Shown here: piece by piece, positions 8,647 through 16,148 of the stretch
Position numbering within the stretch: position 1 is the stretch's first letter
Layout of the letters: every line of letters starts with the position of its first letter
Assembly: GCA_964527995.1 (NCBI GenBank)
Contig: CAZGRP010000022.1
Span: 1 to 64,000 of the forward strand
Reading direction: 5' to 3'
Origin: CAZGRP01 sp964527995
Lineage (GTDB): Bacteria; Zhuqueibacterota; Zhuqueibacteria; Oceanimicrobiales; CAZGRP01
DNA: 64,000 bases
Program-made: the position numbers and the translations under genes
The notes under the pieces: generated by a model
Told to the model about the DNA's origin: nothing
Seen by the model: the letters and a program-made list of their open reading frames with translations, nothing else
Database searches by the model: none

Positions 8647-8873
8647 GCGCCCGTAACCAGAGGAAGTTCACGCTCAAGAAGCGCCTCAGCGGCGTATCGG
8701 AGTGCCTCCCGGATATCCTCGCGTTCCAGATCCGGAAATGCTTCGAGTATCTCTTCCTCGGTCATTCCATCAGCCACCATGCCAACGACTGTGCCCACAG
8801 GAATTCGCAGTCCCCTGATGCATGGCACTCCCCCCATCTGGTTCGGATTGACTGTGATGCGTGTGAACTTCAT
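8643..8873 (-). CDS. DUF433 antitoxin-like protein
   Basis: 76 aa. The sequence ITVNPNQMGGVPCIRGLRIP followed by EEEILEAFPDLEREDIREAL is the DUF433 winged-helix-like module, typical in length (70-80 aa). These small proteins are usually antitoxins paired with DUF5615 PIN-like toxins. Here the downstream partner is present only as a truncated frame. The ATG at 8873 is close behind a GAGGTGAGAG ribosome site. It is now either an orphan antitoxin or a regulator of its own transcript. The spacer to the GT2 gene (8874-9033) holds nothing recognised. Confidence 0.8.
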   Translation of the reverse strand: MKFTRITVNPNQMGGVPCIRGLRIPVGTVVGMVADGMTEEEILEAFPDLEREDIREALRYAAEALLERELPLVTGA

Positions 8874-9033
8874 TCTCTCACCTCACAACAGGTAGGCTCT
8901 GCCGGACCCCAGGCCTTTGCCTTACGTCGATCCACTCGGGCCTGACAGCGTGCCATTCGGCAACATGGCTCTCCAGCTCCAAGTTGTTACGAAACTTTTC
9001 CCCAACGAGCAGACTCAATGGGTCGCCGTATCT

Positions 9034-9984
9034 TTACTGGTGTGCGGGAGATTGGTTCCCGCCGCGCCCAACGCCCTGGCCCGCTGCCCGGCCACGGAGC
9101 ACATCCCAGAATCCGAGCACCAGCGCCGCCACCACGCCGACCTTGCCGCGTGCCAGTTGGCGCAGAATCTCAACAACCAGCCCAAAGCCGACGAAGAACG
9201 GAATCGTCAGCCAGTGAATCGGCCTGGCGTGGCGGCGGTAGAGCAGAAAGGTGTGGCGCACTTTCAGGCGCGCCTTCGCTGGCGTCAGACCGCCGCCCGT
9301 GGCCGCCGAAACCTTGTGCCACACCTTCGCCGCCGGCACATAGACGACCCTGAACCCAGCCTTTCTCGCCCGCAGACAGAGATCCGCATCCTCACCGTAG
9401 GCCGGCGAAAAGGCCGGGTCGAACCCGTGCAGGCGCTCCAGCACGTCGCGGCGGACAGCCATGGCCGCGCCGGTGACATAATCGACATCGCGGATACGGT
9501 CGTGCTGGCCGCGGTCTCGCTGCCGCAGGCCATAGTGCCGGACGATGCCGGTCGCCAGGCTCACCCTGCCACCGGCAAACCAGAGGGTGTCCGGCCTGTC
9601 GGCAAGATAGATCTTCGGGCCGAGGATGCCGATGCGGTCGTTGCTCTTCGCCACCTCCATGAGAGCCGCCAGCGCGCCGGCATCGACCACGGTGTCGTTG
9701 TTCAGCAGCCAGACGAAGTCGAACCCCCCGGCCAGTGCTCGTTCGAAGCCCTGGTTGTAAGCCAGACTGAACCCCAGGTTGACTTCGTTGCGGAAAAGCC
9801 GAACACTCGGGAAGTCGCGGGAGATGAGGTCGGCCGAGCCGTCCGTCGAGGCATTGTCGATCACCCACACTTCAAACGGCCTGTAGCGAAGCTTCAGTAC
9901 CGATTCCAGGCAGGCACGGACGTACCGGCGCCCGTTGTAGTTGAGGATCATGACGCAAACGCGCGCTGTCACCGGAGCAGCCAT
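9034..9984 (-). CDS. Family 2 glycosyltransferase (rhamnosyltransferase-like)
   Basis: 316 aa. The N-terminal GT-A domain has VMILNYNGRRYVRACLESVL, VIDNASTDGS and the acceptor/donor motif LNNDTVV. GAAMAVRRDVLE and GEDADLCLRARKAGF are the ED-type catalytic region of WsaF/RfbF-like GT2 enzymes. A hydrophobic stretch near the C-terminus (PFFVGFGLVVEIL) anchors it at the membrane. It transfers a sugar from a nucleotide donor to a lipid-linked acceptor. The start is supported by a GGAG/GAGG-type ribosome site. It lies just downstream of the first assembly gap, so its link to the glycosyltransferase operon upstream is likely but unproven. Confidence 0.85.
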   Translation of the reverse strand: MAAPVTARVCVMILNYNGRRYVRACLESVLKLRYRPFEVWVIDNASTDGSADLISRDFPSVRLFRNEVNLGFSLAYNQGFERALAGGFDFVWLLNNDTVVDAGALAALMEVAKSNDRIGILGPKIYLADRPDTLWFAGGRVSLATGIVRHYGLRQRDRGQHDRIRDVDYVTGAAMAVRRDVLERLHGFDPAFSPAYGEDADLCLRARKAGFRVVYVPAAKVWHKVSAATGGGLTPAKARLKVRHTFLLYRRHARPIHWLTIPFFVGFGLVVEILRQLARGKVGVVAALVLGFWDVLRGRAAGQGVGRGGNQSPAHQ

Positions 9985-10072
9985 TCCACCTCATCTCCGC
10001 CCCGCAAGCCCTCCTCGCCGCACCGCACCCTTCGCCCGGCCCGCGAACGACCCCAACTCCCCCGTCCCTCCC

Positions 10073-10172
10073 NNNNNNNNNNNNNNNNNNNNNNNNNNNN
10101 NNNNNNNNNNNNNNNNNNNNNNNNNNNNNNNNNNNNNNNNNNNNNNNNNNNNNNNNNNNNNNNNNNNNNNNN
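10073..10172. other. Assembly gap of 100 Ns
   Basis: A run of exactly 100 N, the conventional placeholder for a scaffold join of unknown size. Its right edge is directly continuous with a 7-bp-period repeat, so the true gap probably contains more copies that could not be assembled. Confidence 0.95.
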
Positions 10173-10214
10173 CATTTTGCATTCTTCATCTTGCATGTTG
10201 CACTTTGCACTCAC
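10173..10214. repeat. Degenerate heptamer array, CATYTTG family
   Basis: Six consecutive 7-mers follow the gap: CATTTTG, CATTCTT, CATCTTG, CATGTTG, CACTTTG, CACTCAC. The stop codon of the glycosyltransferase at 10186 lies inside the array, so the last residues of that protein (ECKVQHAR) are repeat-encoded. The same family borders the second assembly gap at 52.2 kb. Confidence 0.8.
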
Positions 10215-11343
10215 GCTCTCCCTCCGCCAGCTCTTCGACTGCTTCGGCCAGCCGGGCCCACGAGTACTTGCGCTTCTCCTTCCGCACGTTCTCGGCGAAC
10301 TCAGCCTCGCGCTCCTCGGCATAGAAGCGAATGATGGCGTCGGCCAGAGCTTCGGGATCGTCCGGCGGCACGACGAAGCCGGTCTCACCGTCAAGAACAA
10401 CCTCGGCAAGTCCGCCGACATCGGTGGCGATCACGGGCTTGTCGAAATGGTAAGCGATCTGGGCGATACCGCTCTGCGTGGCGGAGCGGTACGGCAGTAC
10501 GACCACATCGGCGGCGGAAAAGTACCAGCACACTTCTTCGTTCGGCACATACTCGGAGACGAAGCGAACCTGCGATTCCAACCCCAGGTCGCGAACACGC
10601 TCGCGATAGCTCGACTCATCCTCGTAGAACTCGCCGACAACCAGGAGCAAGATATCTCGGGCTCCGCGACGCCGCAGAGAACTCATTGCCTCCAGGAGCA
10701 CCATGAGCCCCTTGTAGGCACGCACGTAGCCGAAGAACAGCACCACTCTGTTCTGTGTGACGGCCACTCGCGACCGCGCCTCGGGCTTCGGCTTCTTCTC
10801 CCCAAAAAGATCGTATACGGGATGTGGAACCTTGCGGTAGACCGACTCCGGAAACAATCGCAGCAAATCCCTTTCGACGGCATCCGACTGAACGATGAAA
10901 AAGTCCACCTGCTTGAAGGCGTAGCGTGTGAACAGAACATCCCCTGGGCGGCGCTCGTGCGGAATGACGTTGTCACAAATGAAAAGGACCCGGGTGTCCG
11001 TGCCGCGTTTCACCAGCCCGGCGATGGTGCCGAAACACGGCCCGAAGAAGGGCATCCAATATTTGAAGATCAGAAGGTCGGGCTTCATCTTCCTGATCCG
11101 TGCGGCCACACGCACCCAGTTGAAGGGATTGACCGAATCGACCCACTGCGGCGCCGGCGCAAAGGAATGCCATTCGCCTACCTCTTCCTGGCTCTTGCCG
11201 GGAAAGAACAGCCCGGGATACTGGCGCTTGAAAGTGATGATGCGGACCGAATGCCTCTTGCTCAGTTCGGCGGCGAGCCGGGCGTTGTAGTGAGCGATGC
11301 CGCCGCGGAGCGGATAGGCCGTGCCCACCAGGACGATCTTCAT
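10186..11343 (-). CDS. Family 4 (GT-B) glycosyltransferase
   Basis: 385 aa. The N-terminal Rossmann domain starts MKIVLVGTAYPLRGGIAHYN with the glycine-rich acceptor loop. The C-terminal domain carries VVLFFGYVRAYKGLMVLLEA and the donor-binding EX7E-like region (VVLPYRSATQSGIAQIAYHF, DVGGLAEVVLDGETGF). Length and motifs fit GT4 enzymes that extend lipid-linked glycans. The start ATG overlaps the stop of the GT9 gene (ATGA), so it is translationally coupled. The extreme C-terminus runs into the heptamer array and may not be part of the original protein. Confidence 0.88.
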   Translation of the reverse strand: MKIVLVGTAYPLRGGIAHYNARLAAELSKRHSVRIITFKRQYPGLFFPGKSQEEVGEWHSFAPAPQWVDSVNPFNWVRVAARIRKMKPDLLIFKYWMPFFGPCFGTIAGLVKRGTDTRVLFICDNVIPHERRPGDVLFTRYAFKQVDFFIVQSDAVERDLLRLFPESVYRKVPHPVYDLFGEKKPKPEARSRVAVTQNRVVLFFGYVRAYKGLMVLLEAMSSLRRRGARDILLLVVGEFYEDESSYRERVRDLGLESQVRFVSEYVPNEEVCWYFSAADVVVLPYRSATQSGIAQIAYHFDKPVIATDVGGLAEVVLDGETGFVVPPDDPEALADAIIRFYAEEREAEFAENVRKEKRKYSWARLAEAVEELAEGERECKVQHAR

Positions 11344-12440
11344 CTCTGGCGATCAATCGAGTTCAAGAGTCTGGAGCAGGCGTCGAAAACCCTTTCCACG
11401 GAGAGATATTGCATGCACTGATTCGGACAGGTGGGCGAGTAGTAGCAGGCGCAATCGTAGTCCGGCTCGAGGATCTCCCCCAGACCGTAGAGTTCGAACT
11501 CGTTGCGGTTGAAGATGTTGTTGAAAAGCACGATGCGCTTGCCCAATCCGATGGCGATATGCATCGCCATGGTGACGGCCGTAACCACGAGATCGCATTG
11601 GCCGACTTCGCTGATGAATCGCGGCAGCGGGAAGTGGCCCAGGTAGAGGGCGCCGCTCGCCCGAGCGATGCGCAGGTTCTTGTCGTGCTCCTGCTCACCG
11701 CCGAGCAGCAGCGGTGTTGCGCCTGCATCGAGCAGTCGGGTGGCAAGCTCCACCCAATACTCCTCGGGCCACAATCGCGACGTCCAGCGGCCGCCGCAGC
11801 CGGTGTTCAATCCGACCACCGCGCCACTGCGCGGCAGCTCCCATTCGAATTCGCCCACTTCGGGCATCAGGTAGGTCTCGCCCGAAAACCGATAGCCGCA
11901 GATTTCGAAAACTTCCTGCTGGTAGCTCTTGGTGTTCTGCCGGCTGAGCAGGTCTGAGATGCCGGTGAGGTACTTGTGCTCCGCCTCGGCATCGATGGGA
12001 GCACACCTGCCCTCTCGCAAGGTGAAGCCTTTCTTGACCTTTGCCGAGAGGCTGTCGCAGAGGGCACAGGCCTCCCGGTCTTTGTCCAGATTATAGACCG
12101 CGTCAAAGGATACGGCCGACAACGTGACGACGCTTTGCACCGTGAACGGCAGCGCCACGTCGACACTGTCGGGCAGGATTTCCGGCGTCAGCGTCAGCCA
12201 CCAGACTTCGGCGTCAGGCTCGGTCTGTTTGATCTTCCGCAGCAGCGGCGTGGTGCGGATCACGTCGCCGATGGCGCCGAGCTTGACGATCAGAATCCTG
12301 CGGCCCAGGCGTTCATAGTAGCGACAGTCGCGCCCTTGGGCATCGACGCAATGAACGCCATGCTCTTTGTGAGGCCGGCACGGGACGTCGCCGCGAAAGT
12401 GGCGGCAGTCGTATTTCAGCTCGCCGACAGAAAGCTTCAT
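11340..12440 (-). CDS. Family 9 (heptosyltransferase-like) glycosyltransferase with Cys-rich N-terminus
   Basis: 366 aa. The GT9 fold is shown by RILIVKLGAIGDVIRTTPLL (about residues 48-67), the donor motif region VGLNTGCGGRW and LLLGGEQEH, and DLVVTAVTMAMHIAIGLGK. An N-terminal extension of about 45 residues contains Cys/His pairs (YDCRHFRGDVPCRPHKEHGV, then HC and DC). A C-terminal cluster (DYDCACYYSPTCPNQC) adds more. These could bind zinc or iron-sulfur, which is not a feature of classical WaaC/WaaF. It overlaps both neighbours by ATGA. It probably adds a heptose or other sugar to a surface glycan; donor unknown. Confidence 0.85.
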   Translation of the reverse strand: MKLSVGELKYDCRHFRGDVPCRPHKEHGVHCVDAQGRDCRYYERLGRRILIVKLGAIGDVIRTTPLLRKIKQTEPDAEVWWLTLTPEILPDSVDVALPFTVQSVVTLSAVSFDAVYNLDKDREACALCDSLSAKVKKGFTLREGRCAPIDAEAEHKYLTGISDLLSRQNTKSYQQEVFEICGYRFSGETYLMPEVGEFEWELPRSGAVVGLNTGCGGRWTSRLWPEEYWVELATRLLDAGATPLLLGGEQEHDKNLRIARASGALYLGHFPLPRFISEVGQCDLVVTAVTMAMHIAIGLGKRIVLFNNIFNRNEFELYGLGEILEPDYDCACYYSPTCPNQCMQYLSVERVFDACSRLLNSIDRQR

Positions 12441-13420
12441 CGTACAGCCCGCTGCTTCTTGGCGTGCTCCTCTCCGAATCCCAGCTCGCGGCGGACCGAA
12501 TAGCGGATCTCAGCTTTGCGCGAAGCGGTAATCATCTCGCCGATGAGACCGAGGGAGACGAACTGCACGCCGACGATGATCAAGAGAATTCCCAGAAAAA
12601 GAAGCGGCCGATTGGTGAGATACTTCTGATGCACGAGGCGTTCGTAAGCCAGATAGCCGCTGATCGCCAGGCCGGCGACGGTCGACGCCAGGCCTGCCAG
12701 CCCGAACAGGTGGAGCGGCTGGGTGGTGAAGCGGGTCAGAAACATCACCGTCATCAGGTCGAAGAACCCGCTGGTGAAGCGACTGGCGCCGAACTTGGTG
12801 TGACCGAACTTGCGTGGAAAGTGGCGCACCGGCAGTTCGGTCACCCGGAAGCCTTCCCAATGGGCCAGGACAGGCAAGAAGCGATGCAACTGCCCGTAGA
12901 TGATGAGCGACTCCGTCACCTCCCGGCGGTACGCCTTCAGACCGCAGTTGATGTCGTGAAGTCGCACACCCGTCAGCAGTGATGTGACCCGATTGAACAA
13001 CTTCGAAGTCAGGCGTTTGACCAGCGGGTCGTGGCGCTCCTTTTTCCAGCCGGACACCAGGTCGTACCCCTCCTCGAGCTTCTGGAGCAGGCGCGGCACC
13101 TCCTGCGGATCATCCTGCAGATCGGCATCGAGAGTGACGACAATCTCGCCTCGGGCTTTGCGGAAACCCATCGCCAGGGCAGCCGACTTTCCATAGTTGC
13201 GGCGGAACTGGACGGCGCGGACTCGCCCGTCCTGCCGCGCCAGATCGGCGAGTCTGTCGAAGGAGCCATCCGTGGAGCCGTCATCGATGAAGATGATCTC
13301 GGCCTCCACACCCAGCCTGTCCAGCATCGCCCGGATCCCTTCGTACAGCTCGGGCAGCGAGTCCACTTCGTTGTAAAGTGGGATGACCAGGGACAGCGAG
13401 CACTGGCTTTGTTGCATCAT
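12437..13420 (-). CDS. Family 2 glycosyltransferase, DPM1/GtrB-like polyprenyl-phosphate glycosyltransferase
   Basis: 327 aa from the ATG at 13420, which overlaps the upstream DUF4292 stop (ATGA). The GT-A domain shows LVIPLYNEVDSLPELYEGI, IFIDDGSTDGSFD and the metal-binding LDADLQDDPQEVP. Then come two C-terminal membrane helices (about residues 230-255 and 270-300), the architecture of GtrB/DPMS enzymes. These move a sugar from a nucleotide donor to undecaprenyl phosphate on the cytoplasmic face, giving the donor for periplasmic transferases. A longer GTG start at 13429 is possible but would overlap more of the upstream gene. Confidence 0.88.
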   Translation of the reverse strand: MMQQSQCSLSLVIPLYNEVDSLPELYEGIRAMLDRLGVEAEIIFIDDGSTDGSFDRLADLARQDGRVRAVQFRRNYGKSAALAMGFRKARGEIVVTLDADLQDDPQEVPRLLQKLEEGYDLVSGWKKERHDPLVKRLTSKLFNRVTSLLTGVRLHDINCGLKAYRREVTESLIIYGQLHRFLPVLAHWEGFRVTELPVRHFPRKFGHTKFGASRFTSGFFDLMTVMFLTRFTTQPLHLFGLAGLASTVAGLAISGYLAYERLVHQKYLTNRPLLFLGILLIIVGVQFVSLGLIGEMITASRKAEIRYSVRRELGFGEEHAKKQRAVR

Positions 13421-14262
13421 CGTATCCACGACGGCGGCAATCCCTCCTTCGGCTTCACGCGGACCTGTGCGGCGGATTTCGGAATCTTGAACGCGAAGTC
13501 CGACTTCTTCAGGCGGACATTGGCCTCCTGCTTGAGAAAGTAGAAAGTGAAGCGCTCGCGCAACTGCGGTCTGGAAAACCGGATGATCTGCGGCAACAGA
13601 ACGCCGCGTCGCTTTCTGAAGCGTTTGAATTCACGCAAGGCCACGACATCGCCGAGGCTGTCGTACGTCACCCACTTGCTGACAACGTGCTTCTTCGGGT
13701 CCACCCAGATTTCATCCCTGCCCGAATCGTTGGGCCCCTCCAGCACGTAGTGCCCTTTTTCAATGCTCACACGGCGGCCGGGCGTTTCCGGCACCTTCAC
13801 CACCCCACTCAGCGATTCCACGAGATCGTGATAGGCAACGGCCATCTGAAACAGGTGGGAGAGGTCGACGTCCTCGACACGGCCGTAGTAGGCAGTGTTT
13901 TCGAACGGCGAGTAGAGCACAAAGGCACGGCCGTTGGCGAAGAAGAAGCCGACCGAGACACCCAGCATGGCTTCCACTTTCACGAACACCGAGTCCGGCC
14001 TCTGAATGGCAACCCGCGCGTACCCGGTGATCGAGTTTTCGGGGGACTCATAGATGATGCGGGCCCGGCCACGGAAGGTCCGCAACCGCTCGAAGTGTTC
14101 GGCCGTCAGCCGGGAGATCTCCTCAGGAGTGATGTCGGAAAGCTTGAGGGGTCGCGTTCCGGCACAGCCGGTGGCGACCAGGCTGAGCAAAAGAACGAGA
14201 AGACGGAGGGGTTTGGTGATTGCCGTAATCAAGGGCACGTTGGGGCTTGAATCGTCCCTCAC
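13417..14262 (-). CDS. DUF4292 outer-membrane lipoprotein (LolA/LolB-like fold)
   Basis: 281 aa. A hydrophobic signal ends in the lipobox LVATGC, giving a mature N-terminal Cys at about residue 33. The remainder is a beta-rich domain (FRGRARIIYESPENSITGYA, VKVEAMLGVSVGFFFANG, DEIWVDPKKHVVSKW) matching DUF4292 proteins of Bacteroidota and related phyla. Those are thought to have the half-barrel fold of lipoprotein carriers and LolB. It is coupled by ATGA overlaps to the TPR lipoprotein upstream and to the GT2 downstream. It may help insert lipoproteins or glycolipids in the outer membrane; that role is inferred. Confidence 0.8.
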   Translation of the reverse strand: MRDDSSPNVPLITAITKPLRLLVLLLSLVATGCAGTRPLKLSDITPEEISRLTAEHFERLRTFRGRARIIYESPENSITGYARVAIQRPDSVFVKVEAMLGVSVGFFFANGRAFVLYSPFENTAYYGRVEDVDLSHLFQMAVAYHDLVESLSGVVKVPETPGRRVSIEKGHYVLEGPNDSGRDEIWVDPKKHVVSKWVTYDSLGDVVALREFKRFRKRRGVLLPQIIRFSRPQLRERFTFYFLKQEANVRLKKSDFAFKIPKSAAQVRVKPKEGLPPSWIR

Positions 14263-15977
14263 TGAGTTCCAAGCTTCTTGGCGACGCTCTTGCGTCCCGG
14301 CTCCAGCGAGAGCGACTTCTGCCAGGCCTTAGCGGCCTCTTCAGGCTTCCCCAGCTTCTGGTAGACATCGCCGAGATGTTCCCAGACTTCGGCCGAGCCG
14401 CTGCGAACCTCGATCGCCCGCCGGATGTACTGCAGCGCCTGGTCGTAGTCCCCCATCTTGAAATAGACCCAGCCGATGGTGTCGAGGAAGGCGCCGTTGT
14501 CGGGCTGCGCCTCAAGGGCTTTCTTCACCATCACCAGAGCTGAATCGAGGCGTTCCCCCCGTACAGCCAGGCTGTAACTCCAGTTGTTCAGAAGCACAGG
14601 ATCGTCGGGAGCCAGTTTGAGAGCCTTGGCGTAGAGGTCATCCGATTTGGCGTACTCGCCCAACTGGTCGTACACCGACGCCAACAGTCCGAGGGTGGCC
14701 GTATCGGTGGGCTGAGCCTGGAGAGCGCCGCGCAAGTACTCGACAGCTTCCTTGTGCTTCCCGCGCTGCACCAGAATGTTGCCCAACCAGAAGTTGACCC
14801 GCGGATCGGCGGGGTTGACCTGGCGCGCCTTGCGCAGCGTGGCCTCGGCGGCGTCCAGGCTGTCGAGATTCTGATAACTGACGGCCAGCATCAACCACAC
14901 CTCGGCGAGGCGCTGATTAAGCTCCAGCGCTTTACGCGCTTTTGGCAGCACATCCTGCCAGCGGTGAGCGTCGAAGTAGAGGCGGCTGAGGGCGTAGAAT
15001 GGACGCCAGTCTTTGGTGGTGTCCGTCGCCACCTCCTCAAAAATCTTCTGGGCGCGCGTGGTGTCACCGTGCTCGTAGTAGAGCTGCCCGAGTTGTAGTC
15101 GATGAGCGATGTTGTTCGGGTCTTCCTTCAGGACCTCCTGGTACAATTGCACGGCATCCTGCCAGTGCCCTGTGGCTACATAGAGATCGCGCAGAGCAGC
15201 GCGTACGCGGTCGAACTCCGGGTTGCCTTCCAGTGTCTGGCGAAACCACCCGACGGCGGCGCTGGTATCGTTCCGGCTCAACTGGTAGCGTCCCACCTCC
15301 AGGTACGCATCCTCATCTGCCGGAGAGGTTCGGATATAGGCTTTCATGGTTTTCAGAGCGCCGTCGTAGTCGTTCAACTCGAGGTAGATCTTGCCCAGCC
15401 GGTACCAGATCTGCGGCGACGTGTCCCCCAGGCGGATGAGCTCTTCATACTGTTCAGCTGCTTTGGCCAGCTCTTTGTTGGCCAGGAGGATGGCGGCCAA
15501 ACGCAAGCGCGCCTCGACGCTGCTGGGGTCGAGGCGGATGATGGTTTCATACTCCTGCCTGGCTTTGCTGAGTTCTCCACGCTGATGGTAGATGGCGGCG
15601 AGCATCTCGTGGGTTTCGACATTGTCGGCATCCACGCGCAGAGCCTGTTGCAGCACCCGCATGGCGCTCTCCTGGCGCCGCAGCAGCAGGTACTTTTCGG
15701 CGATCTTGTTGTAGATGGTCGCTGACGACGAGTCGTAGAGCAGCGCCTCCTGATAGTCGGTGAGGGCGCCTTGCACATCGCCCACCAGCTCGCGAATCAC
15801 TCCATCGACGACGCGATTGAGAGCCTCGGGGTCATAGGACCGCGCCGGCTGCTGCTTCGGCGAAGTCGGCGTATCAACTGTCGTGGCCGGGCGCGGCGCG
15901 CAGCCGGTCATCCACAGCATGGCGAACAGCAGCAGGCCTGCAAGAGGCGCAACAGCAACAGAACGTTTACGTGGCAT
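14259..15977 (-). CDS. TPR-repeat lipoprotein
   Basis: 572 aa. I chose the ATG at 15977 because AGGAG lies 9 nt upstream and a lipoprotein signal follows immediately (LLLFAMLWMTGC). From about residue 60 to the end it is made of roughly 14-15 tetratricopeptide repeats with W-LG-Y-A-P signatures such as WYRLGKIYLELNDYDGALKT and FWLGNILVQRGKHKEAVEYL. It is probably an outer-membrane-anchored scaffold facing the periplasm. As first gene of the DUF4292/GT2/GT9/GT4 operon it may organise polymer export or assembly; no enzymatic residue is visible. Confidence 0.85.
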   Translation of the reverse strand: MPRKRSVAVAPLAGLLLFAMLWMTGCAPRPATTVDTPTSPKQQPARSYDPEALNRVVDGVIRELVGDVQGALTDYQEALLYDSSSATIYNKIAEKYLLLRRQESAMRVLQQALRVDADNVETHEMLAAIYHQRGELSKARQEYETIIRLDPSSVEARLRLAAILLANKELAKAAEQYEELIRLGDTSPQIWYRLGKIYLELNDYDGALKTMKAYIRTSPADEDAYLEVGRYQLSRNDTSAAVGWFRQTLEGNPEFDRVRAALRDLYVATGHWQDAVQLYQEVLKEDPNNIAHRLQLGQLYYEHGDTTRAQKIFEEVATDTTKDWRPFYALSRLYFDAHRWQDVLPKARKALELNQRLAEVWLMLAVSYQNLDSLDAAEATLRKARQVNPADPRVNFWLGNILVQRGKHKEAVEYLRGALQAQPTDTATLGLLASVYDQLGEYAKSDDLYAKALKLAPDDPVLLNNWSYSLAVRGERLDSALVMVKKALEAQPDNGAFLDTIGWVYFKMGDYDQALQYIRRAIEVRSGSAEVWEHLGDVYQKLGKPEEAAKAWQKSLSLEPGRKSVAKKLGTQ

Positions 15978-16012
15978 GCACTTAAGCTCCTGAATGGACG
16001 TGCTCATCTTCA

Positions 16013-16041
16013 AATATATCCAACCCTCAAGAGAATCACAA
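16013..16041 (-). promoter_or_regulatory. Promoter of the TPR-DUF4292-glycosyltransferase operon
   Basis: Minus-strand TTGTGA (16036-16041), a 17-bp spacer, then TATATT (16013-16018), about 35 bp upstream of the ATG at 15977. It lies back to back with the divergent pepP-like promoter. Confidence 0.55.
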
Positions 16042-16067
16042 GCGAAAAGTTTTAGGTGAAAAAGGAC

Positions 16068-16096
16068 TTGACAGCGCCAGCCGATTTGGCTATTAT
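16068..16096 (+). promoter_or_regulatory. Strong sigma-70 promoter for the Xaa-Pro peptidase operon
   Basis: TTGACA (16068-16073), 17-bp spacer, TATTAT (16091-16096): a near-consensus promoter. It is about 50 bp upstream of the ATG at 16149. Confidence 0.75.
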
Positions 16097-16148
16097 GTAC
16101 CGTTTCGGCCGCCGGTTCTCAGGCCTCTATCTCAAGGAGAAAGGTGTC

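Noticed and set aside
8917..11421. 834-codon plus-strand frame
   Set aside because: It passes through the 100-N gap and is antisense to two clear glycosyltransferases; high GC creates such frames.
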